From NCBI RefSeq assembly GCF_017526105.1, contig NZ_CP071839.1, forward strand, positions 3,712,001-3,776,000: a stretch of 64,000 nt of DNA, given 5' to 3'. The notes under the pieces are model-generated. The model ran no database searches. It was not told the DNA's origin and worked only from the letters and a program-made list of their open reading frames with translations. Below, piece by piece: positions 9,353 to 18,206 of this stretch; within the stretch, counting starts at the first letter, position 1, and every line of letters begins with the position of its first letter. The DNA comes from Streptomyces cyanogenus (GTDB lineage: Bacteria; Actinomycetota; Actinomycetes; Streptomycetales; Streptomycetaceae). The position numbers and the translations under genes were made by a program.

Positions 9353-10195
9353 TCATTCCACGAACAGACCGCGGGCCGCCGCCTTCGTGTCGAACTCCTC
9401 CAGCCGGGCCTGGGCGTCCGGCAGGTCGTCGCAGAGCGCCTCCAGCAGCACCCGGCCCAGCAGCATCGGCGCGCAGGCGGTGTCGAAGGCGAGCCCGGTG
9501 CCGACCGCGGCGGGCAGCAGCAGGTCGGAGTGCTTGGCGACCGGCGCGAACGCCGAGTCGGCGACCGTGACCACGGTCAGTCCGGCGTCCTTGGCGTAGG
9601 CGAGGGTGTCCACGACCTCGCGGGGATGCCGGGGCAGCGCGAAGCACAGCAGGGCGGTGGCGCCCGCGCGGACGGCGGCGTCGACGCGGTCGTGGATCAT
9701 CGTGCCGCCCTCGTTGAGCAGCCGGACGTCCGGGTGGACCTTGGCGGCGAAGTAGGCGAACCCGTACGCCTGGGAGGCTGCGGCGCGCAGTCCGAGCACC
9801 GGCAGCGGGCGGGAGGCGGCGAGGATCCGGCCGGCCTGCTGCACCGGGCGCGGGTCGGCGAGCAGCTCGGCGAGGTGCTTCAGGTTCTCGATCTCGGCCT
9901 CGACGGCCTGCTGGTACTCGTTGTAGGCGGAGACCTCGGCGGCCGGCTCGGCCGGGACGACCTCGCGCAGGTGCTTGCGCAGGGCGGGATAGCCGTCGAA
10001 GCCGAGGGCGACCGCGAACCGGGTCACCGAGGGCTGGCTGACCCCGGCCAGCTCCGCCAGCTCGACGCTGGACAGGAAGGGCACGTCGGCGGCCCGGCGC
10101 ACCATGCTGTGCGCGATGCGACGCTGGGTCGGCGTGAGCCGGTGGCCCTCGAAGAGCGCCTGCAATCGGTTGCCAGGGCTGTCGGTCCCGCTCAT
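9353..10195 (-). CDS. MurR/RpiR family transcriptional regulator with SIS domain
   Basis: 280 residues. N-terminal RpiR-type HTH (residues ~5-80: LTPTQRRIAHSMVRR...SSVELAELAGVSQPSVTRFAVALGF) and a C-terminal SIS sugar-phosphate-binding domain (~115-245). These proteins repress or activate sugar-phosphate or amino-sugar genes and respond to a phosphorylated ligand. The ATG at 10195 has GGAGGGGGAG 6 nt upstream; 31 upstream in-frame codons are excluded. Overlapping dyads at 10277-10305, ~80-110 bp upstream, may be its own operator. No sugar catabolic gene is adjacent, so the target is unknown. Confidence 0.88.
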   Translation of the reverse strand: MSGTDSPGNRLQALFEGHRLTPTQRRIAHSMVRRAADVPFLSSVELAELAGVSQPSVTRFAVALGFDGYPALRKHLREVVPAEPAAEVSAYNEYQQAVEAEIENLKHLAELLADPRPVQQAGRILAASRPLPVLGLRAAASQAYGFAYFAAKVHPDVRLLNEGGTMIHDRVDAAVRAGATALLCFALPRHPREVVDTLAYAKDAGLTVVTVADSAFAPVAKHSDLLLPAAVGTGLAFDTACAPMLLGRVLLEALCDDLPDAQARLEEFDTKAAARGLFVE

Positions 10196-10276
10196 CACGT
10201 ACTCCCCCTCCGGATTCCTCGACGCCCCGGGAGAGTACAGCGCCGGGGCACGGACGGGCACGGGCCGCCTATTCAG

Positions 10277-10305
10277 GCAGTGTGCCACTGCATACCGTTA
10301 TACAG
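10277..10305. promoter_or_regulatory. Overlapping inverted repeats upstream of the RpiR gene
   Basis: Two dyads overlap. GCAGTG-TGC-CACTGC (10277-10291) is perfect. CTGCATA-CCGT-TATACAG (10288-10305) has six of seven pairs, and on the minus strand it includes a TATAAC-like -10. The location suits autoregulation of the RpiR-type gene starting at 10195. Confidence 0.4.
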
Positions 10306-10372
10306 CGCAGCGTGGGGAGAACGCATGGCCCGCGACCGCTCATCCGGGCCGGGTGACGGGCGCCCCGGGCCG

Positions 10373-11134
10373 TCAGGCCTGCCGGGTCGGCAGCACCATG
10401 ATCTGGCGCAGGTTGACGTGCCGGGGACGGCTCGCGACGTAGGCGACGACGTCCGCGACGTCCGCCGCCGCCAGGCCGCCGATCACCTCGAACATGCCGT
10501 CCAGCTGCCCGGACAGCTCCGCGCTGTCGACGTGCGTCTTCAGCTCGGTCTCCGTCAGTCCCGGCTCGATGTTGGTGACCCGGACGTCGCGCGGCCCGAA
10601 CTCGGTGCGCAGCGACTGCGAGAGGTAGGTGACGGCGGCCTTCGTGGCGCCGTAGACCGCGTAGTTCGGGAACGGGACGTGGGCGCCGATGGAGGAGATG
10701 TTCACCAGGTCGGCGGTGCGGCCCTCGCCGGCGGCGGCCACCAGACCGGCGCCGAAGGCGCGGATGACCCGCAGCACGCCGGTGACGTTGGTGTCGAGCA
10801 TCCGCTGCCACTCGTCGAGGCGGCCCTCCTCGATCGGGTTCGGCAGCATGACACCGGCGTTGTTGACGACGAGGTCGACGCCGCCGAACGCCTCGTGGAT
10901 CCGGTCCCGGGCCGCCTCGACGGACGTGTCGTCGGTGACGTCGGCGGCCACGGCGAGCGCCTCGCCGCCCCCGGCCCGGATCTTCTCCACGAGCGCGTCG
11001 AGCCGGTCCGCGCGCCGGGCGAGCAGCGCCACCCGGGCCCCCTCGGCGGCCAGGTGCAGGGCGACGGCCTCGCCGATCCCGCTGGCGGCTCCGGTGACGA
11101 CGGCGGTACGGCCGGACAGGTTCGCGTACGACAT
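10373..11134 (-). CDS. Short-chain dehydrogenase/reductase (SDR)
   Basis: 253 residues, classical SDR. The NAD(P)-binding glycine motif is TGAASGIG near the N-terminus, NNAG follows at about residue 85, the catalytic serine lies in LVNISSIG and the YxxxK motif in YAVYGATKAA. Length and motif order are normal; substrate unknown. The ATG at 11134 (GGGGGGAACACCC upstream) is chosen over an upstream extension. Divergent from the XRE-family regulator at 11284, which may control it, as is common for MmyB-type regulators next to SDR genes. Confidence 0.88.
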   Translation of the reverse strand: MSYANLSGRTAVVTGAASGIGEAVALHLAAEGARVALLARRADRLDALVEKIRAGGGEALAVAADVTDDTSVEAARDRIHEAFGGVDLVVNNAGVMLPNPIEEGRLDEWQRMLDTNVTGVLRVIRAFGAGLVAAAGEGRTADLVNISSIGAHVPFPNYAVYGATKAAVTYLSQSLRTEFGPRDVRVTNIEPGLTETELKTHVDSAELSGQLDGMFEVIGGLAAADVADVVAYVASRPRHVNLRQIMVLPTRQA

Positions 11135-11283
11135 GGGTGTTCCCCCCGGAAGGTTCGCACCGGGGCGGCTCCCCGGCGGCTGACACCACTCTCGCCGCGT
11201 CCGGCGGCCGTACCCAGGGATGCGTTTTTCCTGGGTCTGCCAGTACCAGGATGAGGGCGGCACCCCTCGCCTACGATCGGCCC

Positions 11284-12132
11284 ATGAACGGGGACTGGAC
11301 CGAAGCAGAGGTGGGCGACTTCCTGCGCTCGCGCCGCGCCCGCATCCGGCCGGACGAGGTCGGGCTGCCCGTGCACGGGCGGCGCCGGGTGCCGGGCCTG
11401 CGCCGCGAGGAGGTGGCCCAGCTCGCGGGCGTGAGCGTCGACTACTACATCCGGCTGGAGCAGGGCCGGGGCACCGGGGGCGCCTCCCGGGCGAAGTCCG
11501 GGGGAGTCAGCGACGCCGTCCTGGACGCCGTCGCGCGGGTGCTGCGGCTGGACGAGACCGAGCACGCGTACCTGCGTACGGTGGCCCGGCCGCACCGGCA
11601 GCGCAGGCCGGCCGGCACGTCCCGCGTCCGCCCCGGGGTGCAGCGCCTCCTCGACGCGATGGAGCACAGCCCGGCGTTCGTGCTGGGCCGCCGCATGGAC
11701 GTCCTGGCCTGGAACGCGCTCGGCGACGCGGTGCACGGCTTCAGCCGGCTGGAACCGGCCGAGCGGAACATGGCCCGGCTGGCCTTCCTGTCCCCGGCCG
11801 GCCGGGAGCTGTACCCCGAGTGGCACGCGGTCGCCGCCCAGACGGTGGCCCACCTGCGGGTGAACGCGGGCCGGTACGCCGACGACGCCGAGCTGTTCGC
11901 CCTGGTCGGCGAACTCTCCGTGCGGAGCGAGGACTTCCGCCGGCTGTGGGCGGACCACGAGGTCAAGGAGTGCGCGTACGGCGTGAAGACGGTACGGCAC
12001 CCGGTCGCGGGCCTGCTGATCCTGCCCTACGAGACCATGACGACCCCGACGGACCCGGAGCAGACGATCGTGACGTACGTCCCGGAACCGGGCTCGGACA
12101 CGGCGGAGCGGCTGGCACTGCTGGGGCGTTGA
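11284..12132 (+). CDS. XRE-family HTH regulator with MmyB-like ligand-binding domain
   Basis: 282 residues. N-terminal HTH (LGDFLRSRRARI...VPGLRREEVAQLAGVSVDYYIRLEQGRG in pattern) and a C-terminal MmyB-type domain (LDAMEHSPAFVLGRRMDVLAWN onward), a fold that can bind fatty-acid-like ligands. Known members regulate an adjacent divergent SDR or methyltransferase gene. An odd ~12-residue insertion (residues ~63-75, GTGGASRAKSGG) sits between the HTH and the next helix; in DNA it is a GC-rich hairpin (11466-11508). The ATG at 11284 is chosen because the MmyB family begins here. Confidence 0.88.
   Translation: MNGDWTEAEVGDFLRSRRARIRPDEVGLPVHGRRRVPGLRREEVAQLAGVSVDYYIRLEQGRGTGGASRAKSGGVSDAVLDAVARVLRLDETEHAYLRTVARPHRQRRPAGTSRVRPGVQRLLDAMEHSPAFVLGRRMDVLAWNALGDAVHGFSRLEPAERNMARLAFLSPAGRELYPEWHAVAAQTVAHLRVNAGRYADDAELFALVGELSVRSEDFRRLWADHEVKECAYGVKTVRHPVAGLLILPYETMTTPTDPEQTIVTYVPEPGSDTAERLALLGR
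11466..11508. repeat. Hairpin-like in-frame insertion in the XRE regulator gene
   Basis: GCGCCTCCCGG, a short GCGAAGT loop and CCGGGGGAGTC form an imperfect stem inside the coding sequence. The family normally runs from the HTH recognition helix straight into SDAVLDAVARVL, so these ~13 codons appear to be added sequence. Confidence 0.4.
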
Positions 12133-12504
12133 GCCACCGTCTGATTCCGGTGCGGGCCGAAGAGGTTTGCGCGGGGACCGCCGCACCCCCGTTGCCGGGG
12201 GGCGGGACGACGGCGGTCCCCGCGAGGGACGCGGGCCGGGTCAGGCCGGGCCCGCGTCCGTGGCGTCCATGGAGGTCCGGGAGCCGCTCCGGAGGTCCTT
12301 GGCGCCGTTCGCCGCCGGCCGGGGAGGCGAGACTCCCCAGGGCTTCACGCCCGGGTGGCGCTGCCACCTCCCTGCCGACACCCACCAATGTGCCGGACGC
12401 GTGTTAAGCGGGTGCTGCGCGCACGTGACACGCTCGTACCACTTCCGCGAACCCCGCCCGCTCCCCAAGTCCCCCGAGGTCACGGGCGGTTCACCGGCCG
12501 TTGG
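12133..12504. other. Intergenic region with terminator hairpins, no gene seen
   Basis: 372 bp between convergent genes. It holds the terminator hairpin at 12171-12223 and a second 7-bp stem at 12231-12255. Open frames here have no ribosome-binding site and poor codon bias. The AT-richer part at 12390-12440 shows nothing recognisable. Confidence 0.6.
12171..12223. terminator. Hairpin terminator between XRE regulator and cystathionine beta-synthase
   Basis: GCGGGGACCGCCG (12171-12183) and CGGCGGTCCCCGC (12211-12223) are a perfect 13-bp inverted repeat with a 27-nt loop. It lies between convergent genes and could serve both; there is no T tract. Confidence 0.6.
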
Positions 12505-13896
12505 CTACTTGTTCCCGCCCTTGGCCAGGAAGGCCAGCAGGTCCTGCCGGCTGACCACGCCGGTCGGCTTGCCCTCGACCAGGACGATCGCCGCGTCCGC
12601 CGTGCCCAGCACCTGCATCAGGTCGCCGACCGGCTCGCCGGAGCCGACCTGGGGCAGCGGGGCGCACATGTGCTTCTCCAGCGGGTCGTCCAGCGAGGCC
12701 CGCTTGCTGAACAGGGCGTCCAGCAGCTCGCGTTCCACGACCGAGCCGACGACCTCGGCGGCCATGACGTCCGGGTGACCGGCGCCCGGCTTGACGACGG
12801 GCATCTGCGAGACGCCGTACTCGCGCAGCACCTCGATGGCCTGGCCGACGGTCTCCTCCGGGTGCATGTGCACCAGGGACGGGATGGAGCCGGCCGCCTT
12901 GTCGTTCAGGACGTCGCCGACGCGGGCGCTGGGGCCCTCGTCCTCCAGGAAGCCGTAGTCGGCCATCCACTCGTCGTTGAAGATCTTGCTGAGGTAGCCG
13001 CGGCCGCTGTCGGGCAGCAGCACCACCACGACGTCGTCCGGGCCGAGCCGCTCGGCGACCTCCAGCGCGGCCACGACGGCCATGCCGCAGGAGCCGCCCA
13101 CCAGCAGGCCCTCCTCCTTGGCCAGCCGGCGGGTCATCTGGAAGGAGTCCTTGTCGGAGACGGCGACGATCTCGTCGGCGACCGTGCGGTCGTAGGCGGT
13201 CGGCCAGAAGTCCTCACCGACGCCCTCGACCAGGTACGGCCGGCCGGAACCGCCGGAGTACACCGAGCCCTCGGGATCGGCGCCGATGACCTTGACCTTG
13301 CCCTGGCTGGCCTCCTTCAGGTACCGGCCGGTGCCGGAGATGGTGCCGCCGGTGCCGACGCCCGCCACGAAGTGGGTGATCTTCCCCTCGGTCTGCTCCC
13401 ACAGCTCGGGGCCGGTCGAGTGATAGTGCGAGAGCGGGTTGTTGGGGTTGGAGTACTGGTCGGGCTTCCAGGCGCCGGGAGTCTCGCGCACCAGCCGGTC
13501 GGAGACGTTGTAGTAGGAGTCCGGGTGCTCCGGCGCCACGGCGGTCGGGCACACGACCACCTCGGCGCCGTAGGCCCGCAGCACGTTGATCTTGTCGGTG
13601 CTCACCTTGTCGGGGCACACGAAGATGCACTTGTAGCCCTTCTGCTGGGCCACGATGGCAAGCCCCACACCGGTGTTGCCACTGGTCGGCTCGACGATGG
13701 TGCCGCCCGGCTTCAGTTCCCCGCTCTGCTCGGCGGCCTCGATCATGCGCAGGGCGATGCGGTCCTTCACGGAGCCGCCCGGGTTGAAGTACTCCACCTT
13801 GGCCAGAACGGTCGCCTGGATGCCCTGGGTCACGTTGTTGAGCCGCACCAGCGGGGTGTTGCCGACGAGGCTGATCATCGAGTCGTGGTATCGCAC
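12505..13896 (-). CDS. cbs: Cystathionine beta-synthase
   Basis: 463 residues. Fold-II PLP enzyme with the Schiff-base lysine at residue 44 in NPGGSVKDRIA, the PTSGNTGVGLA substrate loop and GVGTGGTISGTGRYLKE for the phosphate. The C-terminal ~130 residues hold two CBS domains (from ~335 to the end), which separates it from cysteine synthase. It condenses serine and homocysteine to cystathionine for reverse transsulfuration. GTG start at 13896 with GGAGA 5 nt upstream; the conserved N-terminus HDSMISLVGNTPL confirms it. An upstream extension of this frame through the SGNH gene is not coding. Confidence 0.95.
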   Translation of the reverse strand: MRYHDSMISLVGNTPLVRLNNVTQGIQATVLAKVEYFNPGGSVKDRIALRMIEAAEQSGELKPGGTIVEPTSGNTGVGLAIVAQQKGYKCIFVCPDKVSTDKINVLRAYGAEVVVCPTAVAPEHPDSYYNVSDRLVRETPGAWKPDQYSNPNNPLSHYHSTGPELWEQTEGKITHFVAGVGTGGTISGTGRYLKEASQGKVKVIGADPEGSVYSGGSGRPYLVEGVGEDFWPTAYDRTVADEIVAVSDKDSFQMTRRLAKEEGLLVGGSCGMAVVAALEVAERLGPDDVVVVLLPDSGRGYLSKIFNDEWMADYGFLEDEGPSARVGDVLNDKAAGSIPSLVHMHPEETVGQAIEVLREYGVSQMPVVKPGAGHPDVMAAEVVGSVVERELLDALFSKRASLDDPLEKHMCAPLPQVGSGEPVGDLMQVLGTADAAIVLVEGKPTGVVSRQDLLAFLAKGGNK

Positions 13897-14055
13897 CGTT
13901 GTCTCCGGTCGCTGCAAAAGAACTGTTCGTAGTGGTGCCGCCAGCCTAAGGCCAGCGGTGTGGCGAGCGCGGTCCTTCACAGCGCGTTGAGATTGACGCA
14001 CGGTCTGTACGGGGCAAGGAGTGGGTGTACGGCTACGAGGAGGTGGCGGCGACGC

Positions 14056-15075
14056 ATGACGAGCATGTCGAGGGCGCGGGTGGCCCGGCGCATCGCGGCC
14101 GGGGCGGCGTACGGCGGCGGCGGGGCGGGGCTGGTCGGCGCGGCCGTGGTCGGTCTGGTACTGGCGGAGCTGCGGCTGGCGCGGCGGCACGTGGGCAACG
14201 GCAGCGGCGGCCGGGTGCCGGTGGCCGACGGCGTGTACGGCCACGCGTACGACATCCCCGGCGAACCGCCCCTCCGCCTGACCATGCTCGGCGACTCCAC
14301 GGCGGCGGGGCAGGGCGTGCACCGGGCGGGGCAGACCCCGGGCGCGCTGCTGGCCTCGGGACTGGCGGCGGTGGCGGAGCGGCCGGTGGAGCTGCGGAAC
14401 GTGGCATCGCCCGGGGCCCGGTCCGACGACCTGGACCGGCAGGTGGCCCTGGTGCTGTCGTCCCCCTCCCCCGTCCCCGACATCTGCGTGATCATGATCG
14501 GCGCGAACGACGTGACCCACCGGATGCCGCCGACCCGCTCGGTACGGCACCTGGCGGCGGCGGTACGACGGCTGCGCACGGCCGGCGCCGAGGTGGTGGT
14601 CGGCACCTGTCCCGACCTCGGCACGATCGAGCCGGTGCAGCAGCCGCTGCGCTGGCTGGCCCGGCGGGCGTCCCGGCAGCTGGCGGCGGCCCAGACGATC
14701 GGGGTGGTGGAGCAGGGCGGGCGGACGGTGTCGCTGGGCGACCTGCTCGGCCCCGAGTTCGAGGCGAATCCGCGGGAGCTGTTCGGGCCGGACAACTACC
14801 ACCCCTCGGCGGAGGGGTACGCGACGGCGGCGATGGCGGTGCTGCCGACGGTGTGCGCGGCGCTGGGCCTGTGGCCGGCGGAGGAGGAGCGGCCGGACGT
14901 GTCGCGCCGCGAGGGTTTCCTGCCGGTCGCGCGGGCGGCGGCCGAGGCCGCGTCGGAGGCCGGTACCGAGGTGACGGCGGCGATGCCGACCGGTCCGCGG
15001 GGTCCCTGGGCCCTGCTGAAGCGCAGGCGCCGCCGCCGGGTTCCCGAGGCCGAGCCGGCGACCCCGTCGCTGTGA
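14056..15075 (+). CDS. SGNH/GDSL hydrolase, membrane-anchored
   Basis: 339 residues. An N-terminal hydrophobic segment (residues ~13-38) suggests a signal anchor. The SGNH blocks are present: GDSTAAGQG with nucleophile Ser81, a glycine in NVASPGARSDDL, GANDVTH with the oxyanion Asn, and DNYHPSAEGY carrying the catalytic Asp/His. It probably hydrolyses an ester of a lipid or cell-wall glycan outside the membrane; substrate unknown. The C-terminus (~270-339) is Ala- then Arg-rich. The ATG has GAGGAGG 12 nt upstream. Divergent from cbs. Confidence 0.85.
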   Translation: MTSMSRARVARRIAAGAAYGGGGAGLVGAAVVGLVLAELRLARRHVGNGSGGRVPVADGVYGHAYDIPGEPPLRLTMLGDSTAAGQGVHRAGQTPGALLASGLAAVAERPVELRNVASPGARSDDLDRQVALVLSSPSPVPDICVIMIGANDVTHRMPPTRSVRHLAAAVRRLRTAGAEVVVGTCPDLGTIEPVQQPLRWLARRASRQLAAAQTIGVVEQGGRTVSLGDLLGPEFEANPRELFGPDNYHPSAEGYATAAMAVLPTVCAALGLWPAEEERPDVSRREGFLPVARAAAEAASEAGTEVTAAMPTGPRGPWALLKRRRRRRVPEAEPATPSL

Positions 15076-15097
15076 CCGGTCCCCACGCTGGCCAAGC

Positions 15098-15105
15098 AAG
15101 CGCTT
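15098..15105. promoter_or_regulatory. Palindrome AAGCGCTT upstream of the thiolase gene
   Basis: The 8-bp palindrome AAGCGCTT sits in the context CAAGCAAGCGCTTAG, 103 bp before the thiolase start. Sequences of the CAAGC...GCTTG type are typical operators of TetR-family regulators of fatty-acid breakdown; the exact regulator is unknown. Confidence 0.3.
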
Positions 15106-15207
15106 AGAAAGTGCGGTCAGTGTCACACCCCGACACCGATGACCTCTCAGGTACGGCCGGGTAACTTCCCAACCGGCCCTGCCCAACCCCCTTCCTCTGG
15201 AGCCGTG

Positions 15208-16425
15208 ATGCCCGAAGCCGTCATCGTCTCGACCGCCCGCTCTCCCATCGGCCGCGCGAACAAGGGCTCCCTGAAGGACCTGCGCCCCGACGACCTGGCC
15301 GCCACGATCGTCCAGGCGGCGCTCGCCAAGATCCCCGAGCTGGACCCCCGGGACATCGACGACCTGATGCTCGGCTGCGGCCTCCCCGGCGGCGAGCAGG
15401 GCCACAACCTCGGCCGGATCGTCGCCGTGCAGATGGGCATGGACCACCTGCCGGGCTGCACGGTCACCCGCTACTGCTCGTCCTCCCTGCAGACCTCCCG
15501 CATGGCGCTGCACGCCATCAAGGCCGGCGAGGGCGACGTCTTCATCTCGGCCGGTGTCGAGATGGTCTCCAGCTACCGCAACGGCACCTCCGACATGCCG
15601 GGCACCTACAACCCGCTGTTCGCCGAGGCGCAGGCCCGCACCGAGGCCGTCGCCCAGCAGGAGGGCACGACCTGGCACGACCCGCGCGAGGACGGCCTGC
15701 TGCCCGACCCGTACATCGCGATGGGCCAGACCGCCGAGAACCTGGCCCGCGCCAAGGGCATCACCCGCCAGGAGATGGACGAGTTCGGCGTCCGCTCGCA
15801 GAACCTCGCCGAGGAGGCCATCAAGAACGGCTTCTGGGAGCGCGAGATCACGCCGGTGACGCTGCCCGACGGCACGGTGGTCAGCAAGGACGACGGCCCG
15901 CGCGCCGGGGTCACCCTGGAGGCCGTCGAGGGCCTGAAGCCGGTGTTCCGCCCGGACGGACTGGTCACGGCCGGCAACTGCTGCCCGCTCAACGACGGTG
16001 CCGCCGCGCTCGTCATCATGTCCGACACCAAGGCGCGCGAGCTGGGCCTGACCCCGCTCGCCCGGATCGTCTCCACCGGCGTCTCCGGCCTCTCCCCGGA
16101 GATCATGGGCCTCGGCCCGGTCGAGGCGAGCCGGCAGGCCCTCCAGCGCGCCGGTCTCACCATCGGCGACATCGACCTGGTCGAGATCAACGAGGCCTTC
16201 GCCGCCCAGGTGATCCCCTCCTACCAGGAGCTCGGCATCGACCTCGACAAGCTGAACGTCAACGGCGGCGCCATCGCCGTCGGCCACCCCTTCGGCATGA
16301 CGGGCGCCCGCATCACCGGCACCCTCATCAACTCGCTGCAGTGGCACGACAAGCAGTTCGGCCTGGAGACGATGTGCGTCGGCGGCGGCCAGGGCATGGC
16401 CATGGTCATCGAGCGCCTCAGCTGA
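15208..16425 (+). CDS. Acetyl-CoA C-acetyltransferase (thiolase)
   Basis: 405 residues, full-length thiolase. The acyl-accepting cysteine is Cys90 in TRYCSSSLQTSRMA; NEAFAAQ, GGAIAVGHPFGMTGAR (catalytic His) and the C-terminal CVGGGQGMAMV with the proton-donating Cys are all present. It either cleaves 3-ketoacyl-CoA in beta-oxidation or condenses acetyl-CoA. It is monocistronic here, with no partner 3-hydroxyacyl-CoA dehydrogenase, so direction cannot be inferred. ATG at 15208 preceded by CTGGAG. Followed by a strong hairpin. Confidence 0.93.
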   Translation: MPEAVIVSTARSPIGRANKGSLKDLRPDDLAATIVQAALAKIPELDPRDIDDLMLGCGLPGGEQGHNLGRIVAVQMGMDHLPGCTVTRYCSSSLQTSRMALHAIKAGEGDVFISAGVEMVSSYRNGTSDMPGTYNPLFAEAQARTEAVAQQEGTTWHDPREDGLLPDPYIAMGQTAENLARAKGITRQEMDEFGVRSQNLAEEAIKNGFWEREITPVTLPDGTVVSKDDGPRAGVTLEAVEGLKPVFRPDGLVTAGNCCPLNDGAAALVIMSDTKARELGLTPLARIVSTGVSGLSPEIMGLGPVEASRQALQRAGLTIGDIDLVEINEAFAAQVIPSYQELGIDLDKLNVNGGAIAVGHPFGMTGARITGTLINSLQWHDKQFGLETMCVGGGQGMAMVIERLS

Positions 16426-16467
16426 CCCACCGTCCGTAGCGAATCAGCCACTTTATGTGGCAGAACG

Positions 16468-16505
16468 GCCCAGAACCGAGGAAACGCCAAGGTTCTGGGC
16501 CTTTC
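16468..16505 (+). terminator. Hairpin terminator after the thiolase gene
   Basis: GCCCAGAACC (16468-16477) pairs perfectly with GGTTCTGGGC (16491-16500), with a 13-nt loop and CTTTCC after it. Confidence 0.75.
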
Positions 16506-16702
16506 CGTGATCCAATCTCCCCCAGGATGTGACCTATCTCGCTCTGCCCGCACATCGGTGCAGGTCAGCGCGGGTCAGCACGGCGCACGACGAAACCATG
16601 AACCCAAAGTCCTGTCCGTTTCGTGACGTTACGCACTGACAGCTGGTTAGTCCGCCCTTCAAGCTGATGTAGGAAGTCGGGGGTCGACCTTGAACCGGGA
16701 GT

Positions 16703-17500
16703 ATGTCAGTGAGCGCCATGCCGATCGCCCTGCTGCTCACCACGGCCGCCACCGGCGCCGTGGGCGTCGCCGTCCTGCGCACCGTCCTGAAGCTGCGCAG
16801 GCAGCTGACGGAGCTGCAGCGGCAGCTCGCGGAGAACCAGGCCGCGACCACGCACGCCCTGCTGCCGGGCGCCCGCACCGGCGCCGACGCCGACCGGATA
16901 CGCGCGGCCGTGGCCGAGGCGCTCGCCGAGGAGCGGGAGCGGGAGCTGGCCGAGGCGCGTGCCTTCTGGGCGGCGCAGGAGGCCCGTGACGCCTCCGACA
17001 CCCCCTCGCTGTTCGGTCTGCCCGAGACCGACGTGTTCCTGCCCCGGCAGACGGACTTCGTGGGCATGGAGCCGCTGGAGCCGGTGTCCGAGCCGGGCGG
17101 TGACGCCGACGAGTTCGCCGGGGAGTCCCCCGAACTGGCCGCGGCCCGCCGCCGGCACCCCTCGCACCCGGACTTCGTCCCGGTGCAGTCGCCGGCCGTG
17201 AACGACCACGAGCGCACGGTGACCGCACTGGAGGAGCTGGCCGCCGAGCGCGTCGAGCTCTCCGACGTCCGCCCCGGCCCGCTCGGCACCCTCGACGTCT
17301 ACGTCTTCGCCGACGGCACCACCCTGTGCATGACCCCCGGCCACCGCGAGACCGCGGAACGCCTGGCCAGGGCCCTGGAGTCGGGCGAGGCCCCCTACCT
17401 CCTGGGCGGCTCGGGCATCTCCGGCGCGTACACCCTGACGTTCGCGTGCGGCGAGGAGACGGTGTACATCCTGGCGGACCGCGTCATAGCGTCCCTGTAG
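16703..17500 (+). CDS. Conserved hypothetical protein, membrane-anchored coiled coil
   Basis: 265 residues. One N-terminal membrane segment (MPIALLLTTAATGAVGVAVL) is followed by a coiled-coil stretch (KLRRQLTELQRQLAEN, then a Glu/Arg-rich helix to ~95), an acidic linker, and a compact C-terminal domain (~180-265, with LGTLDVYVFADGTTLCMTPG and YTLTFACGEETVYILADRV). No family recognised. ATG at 16703 with GGGAG close upstream; another ATG 15 bp on is possible. Confidence 0.6.
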   Translation: MSVSAMPIALLLTTAATGAVGVAVLRTVLKLRRQLTELQRQLAENQAATTHALLPGARTGADADRIRAAVAEALAEERERELAEARAFWAAQEARDASDTPSLFGLPETDVFLPRQTDFVGMEPLEPVSEPGGDADEFAGESPELAAARRRHPSHPDFVPVQSPAVNDHERTVTALEELAAERVELSDVRPGPLGTLDVYVFADGTTLCMTPGHRETAERLARALESGEAPYLLGGSGISGAYTLTFACGEETVYILADRVIASL

Positions 17501-17564
17501 CGCAGCGCCCCGACGGGGGCGGGACCGCCTCGGCATGGGCGGCTCCGCCGCGTGGGCGAACGGC

Positions 17565-17876
17565 TCACACGCCCGCCTTCTTCCGCGCCTCCTCCACCAT
17601 GCGCACCGCCTCGGCGACCTGCTCGTCGCTCTGCAGCACGACCGCGAGGTCGTGTGCGGCCACGAGGATCTGATCGGCGGCGGCGAACATCCCCGCGTCC
17701 GGCATCTCCCGGGGCTCGGCCCCCGGCGACTCCACCCGCTGCGCCCACCCGGACAACTCCCGGGCCAGCGCCAGCGCCTCCGCGGCGGCGCCTCGTTGCA
17801 GCCGGCTCTGCGGGGCCGCCCGCAACCGGTCGGCGAAGTGATCCACTGCTTGGGTCAAGGGCGTCGTATCAACCAC
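17565..17876 (-). CDS. Small conserved hypothetical protein
   Basis: 103 residues, all-helical and acidic/Ala-rich (VVDTTPLTQAVDHFADRLRA onward, ending EEARKKAGV). I recognise it only as a small conserved Streptomyces protein without assigned function. The GTG at 17876 is the probable start; no strong ribosome-binding site is visible. Convergent with the preceding gene and divergent from the DUF4287 gene. Confidence 0.6.
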   Translation of the reverse strand: MVDTTPLTQAVDHFADRLRAAPQSRLQRGAAAEALALARELSGWAQRVESPGAEPREMPDAGMFAAADQILVAAHDLAVVLQSDEQVAEAVRMVEEARKKAGV

Positions 17877-17975
17877 GCGCCGAGCGTAACGTGCCGCACT
17901 GTTGCCAATACGCGAACGCTCAGGCACGGTGACCTGAAGGACCGGCTTACATCCCCTTTGTGTTCGGAGGCGCCG

Positions 17976-18206
17976 ATGTCCCACGTCTTCTCCGAGGAGA
18001 CCCACCGCAACCTGCTCGCCCGCATCCCGCACTGCACCGGTCGTGAAGTCTCCGACTGGCTGCGCACCGTAGAAGAAGGCCCGTCCCTGTTCCGCTTCGA
18101 GGAGAAGGTCAGCTGGCTCCGGCACGAGTACGACCTGGCGTACGGCCACGCCAAGGCGATCGTGCACGAGTACGACCTGAGGAGGGCGGCGCGCAGGCTG
18201 CTCTGA
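17976..18206 (+). CDS. DUF4287-type small protein
   Basis: 76 residues. The layout SxETHRNLLARIPHCTGREVSDWLRTVEEGPSLFRFEEKVSWLRHEYDLAYGHAKAIV (seen as continuous helices) matches the DUF4287 family, small proteins of unknown function. ATG at 17976 with CGGAGG 5 nt upstream. Followed at once by a strong bidirectional terminator. Confidence 0.75.
   Translation: MSHVFSEETHRNLLARIPHCTGREVSDWLRTVEEGPSLFRFEEKVSWLRHEYDLAYGHAKAIVHEYDLRRAARRLL

Noticed and set aside
12241..12483. Small minus-strand frame between the XRE regulator and cystathionine beta-synthase
   Set aside because: It overlaps hairpins, lacks a ribosome-binding site and has no recognisable domain.
13900..16347. Very long minus-strand frame joined upstream of cystathionine beta-synthase
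   Set aside because: It is opposite the SGNH hydrolase and thiolase genes; the real start is GTG 13896 with its own ribosome-binding site and conserved N-terminus.
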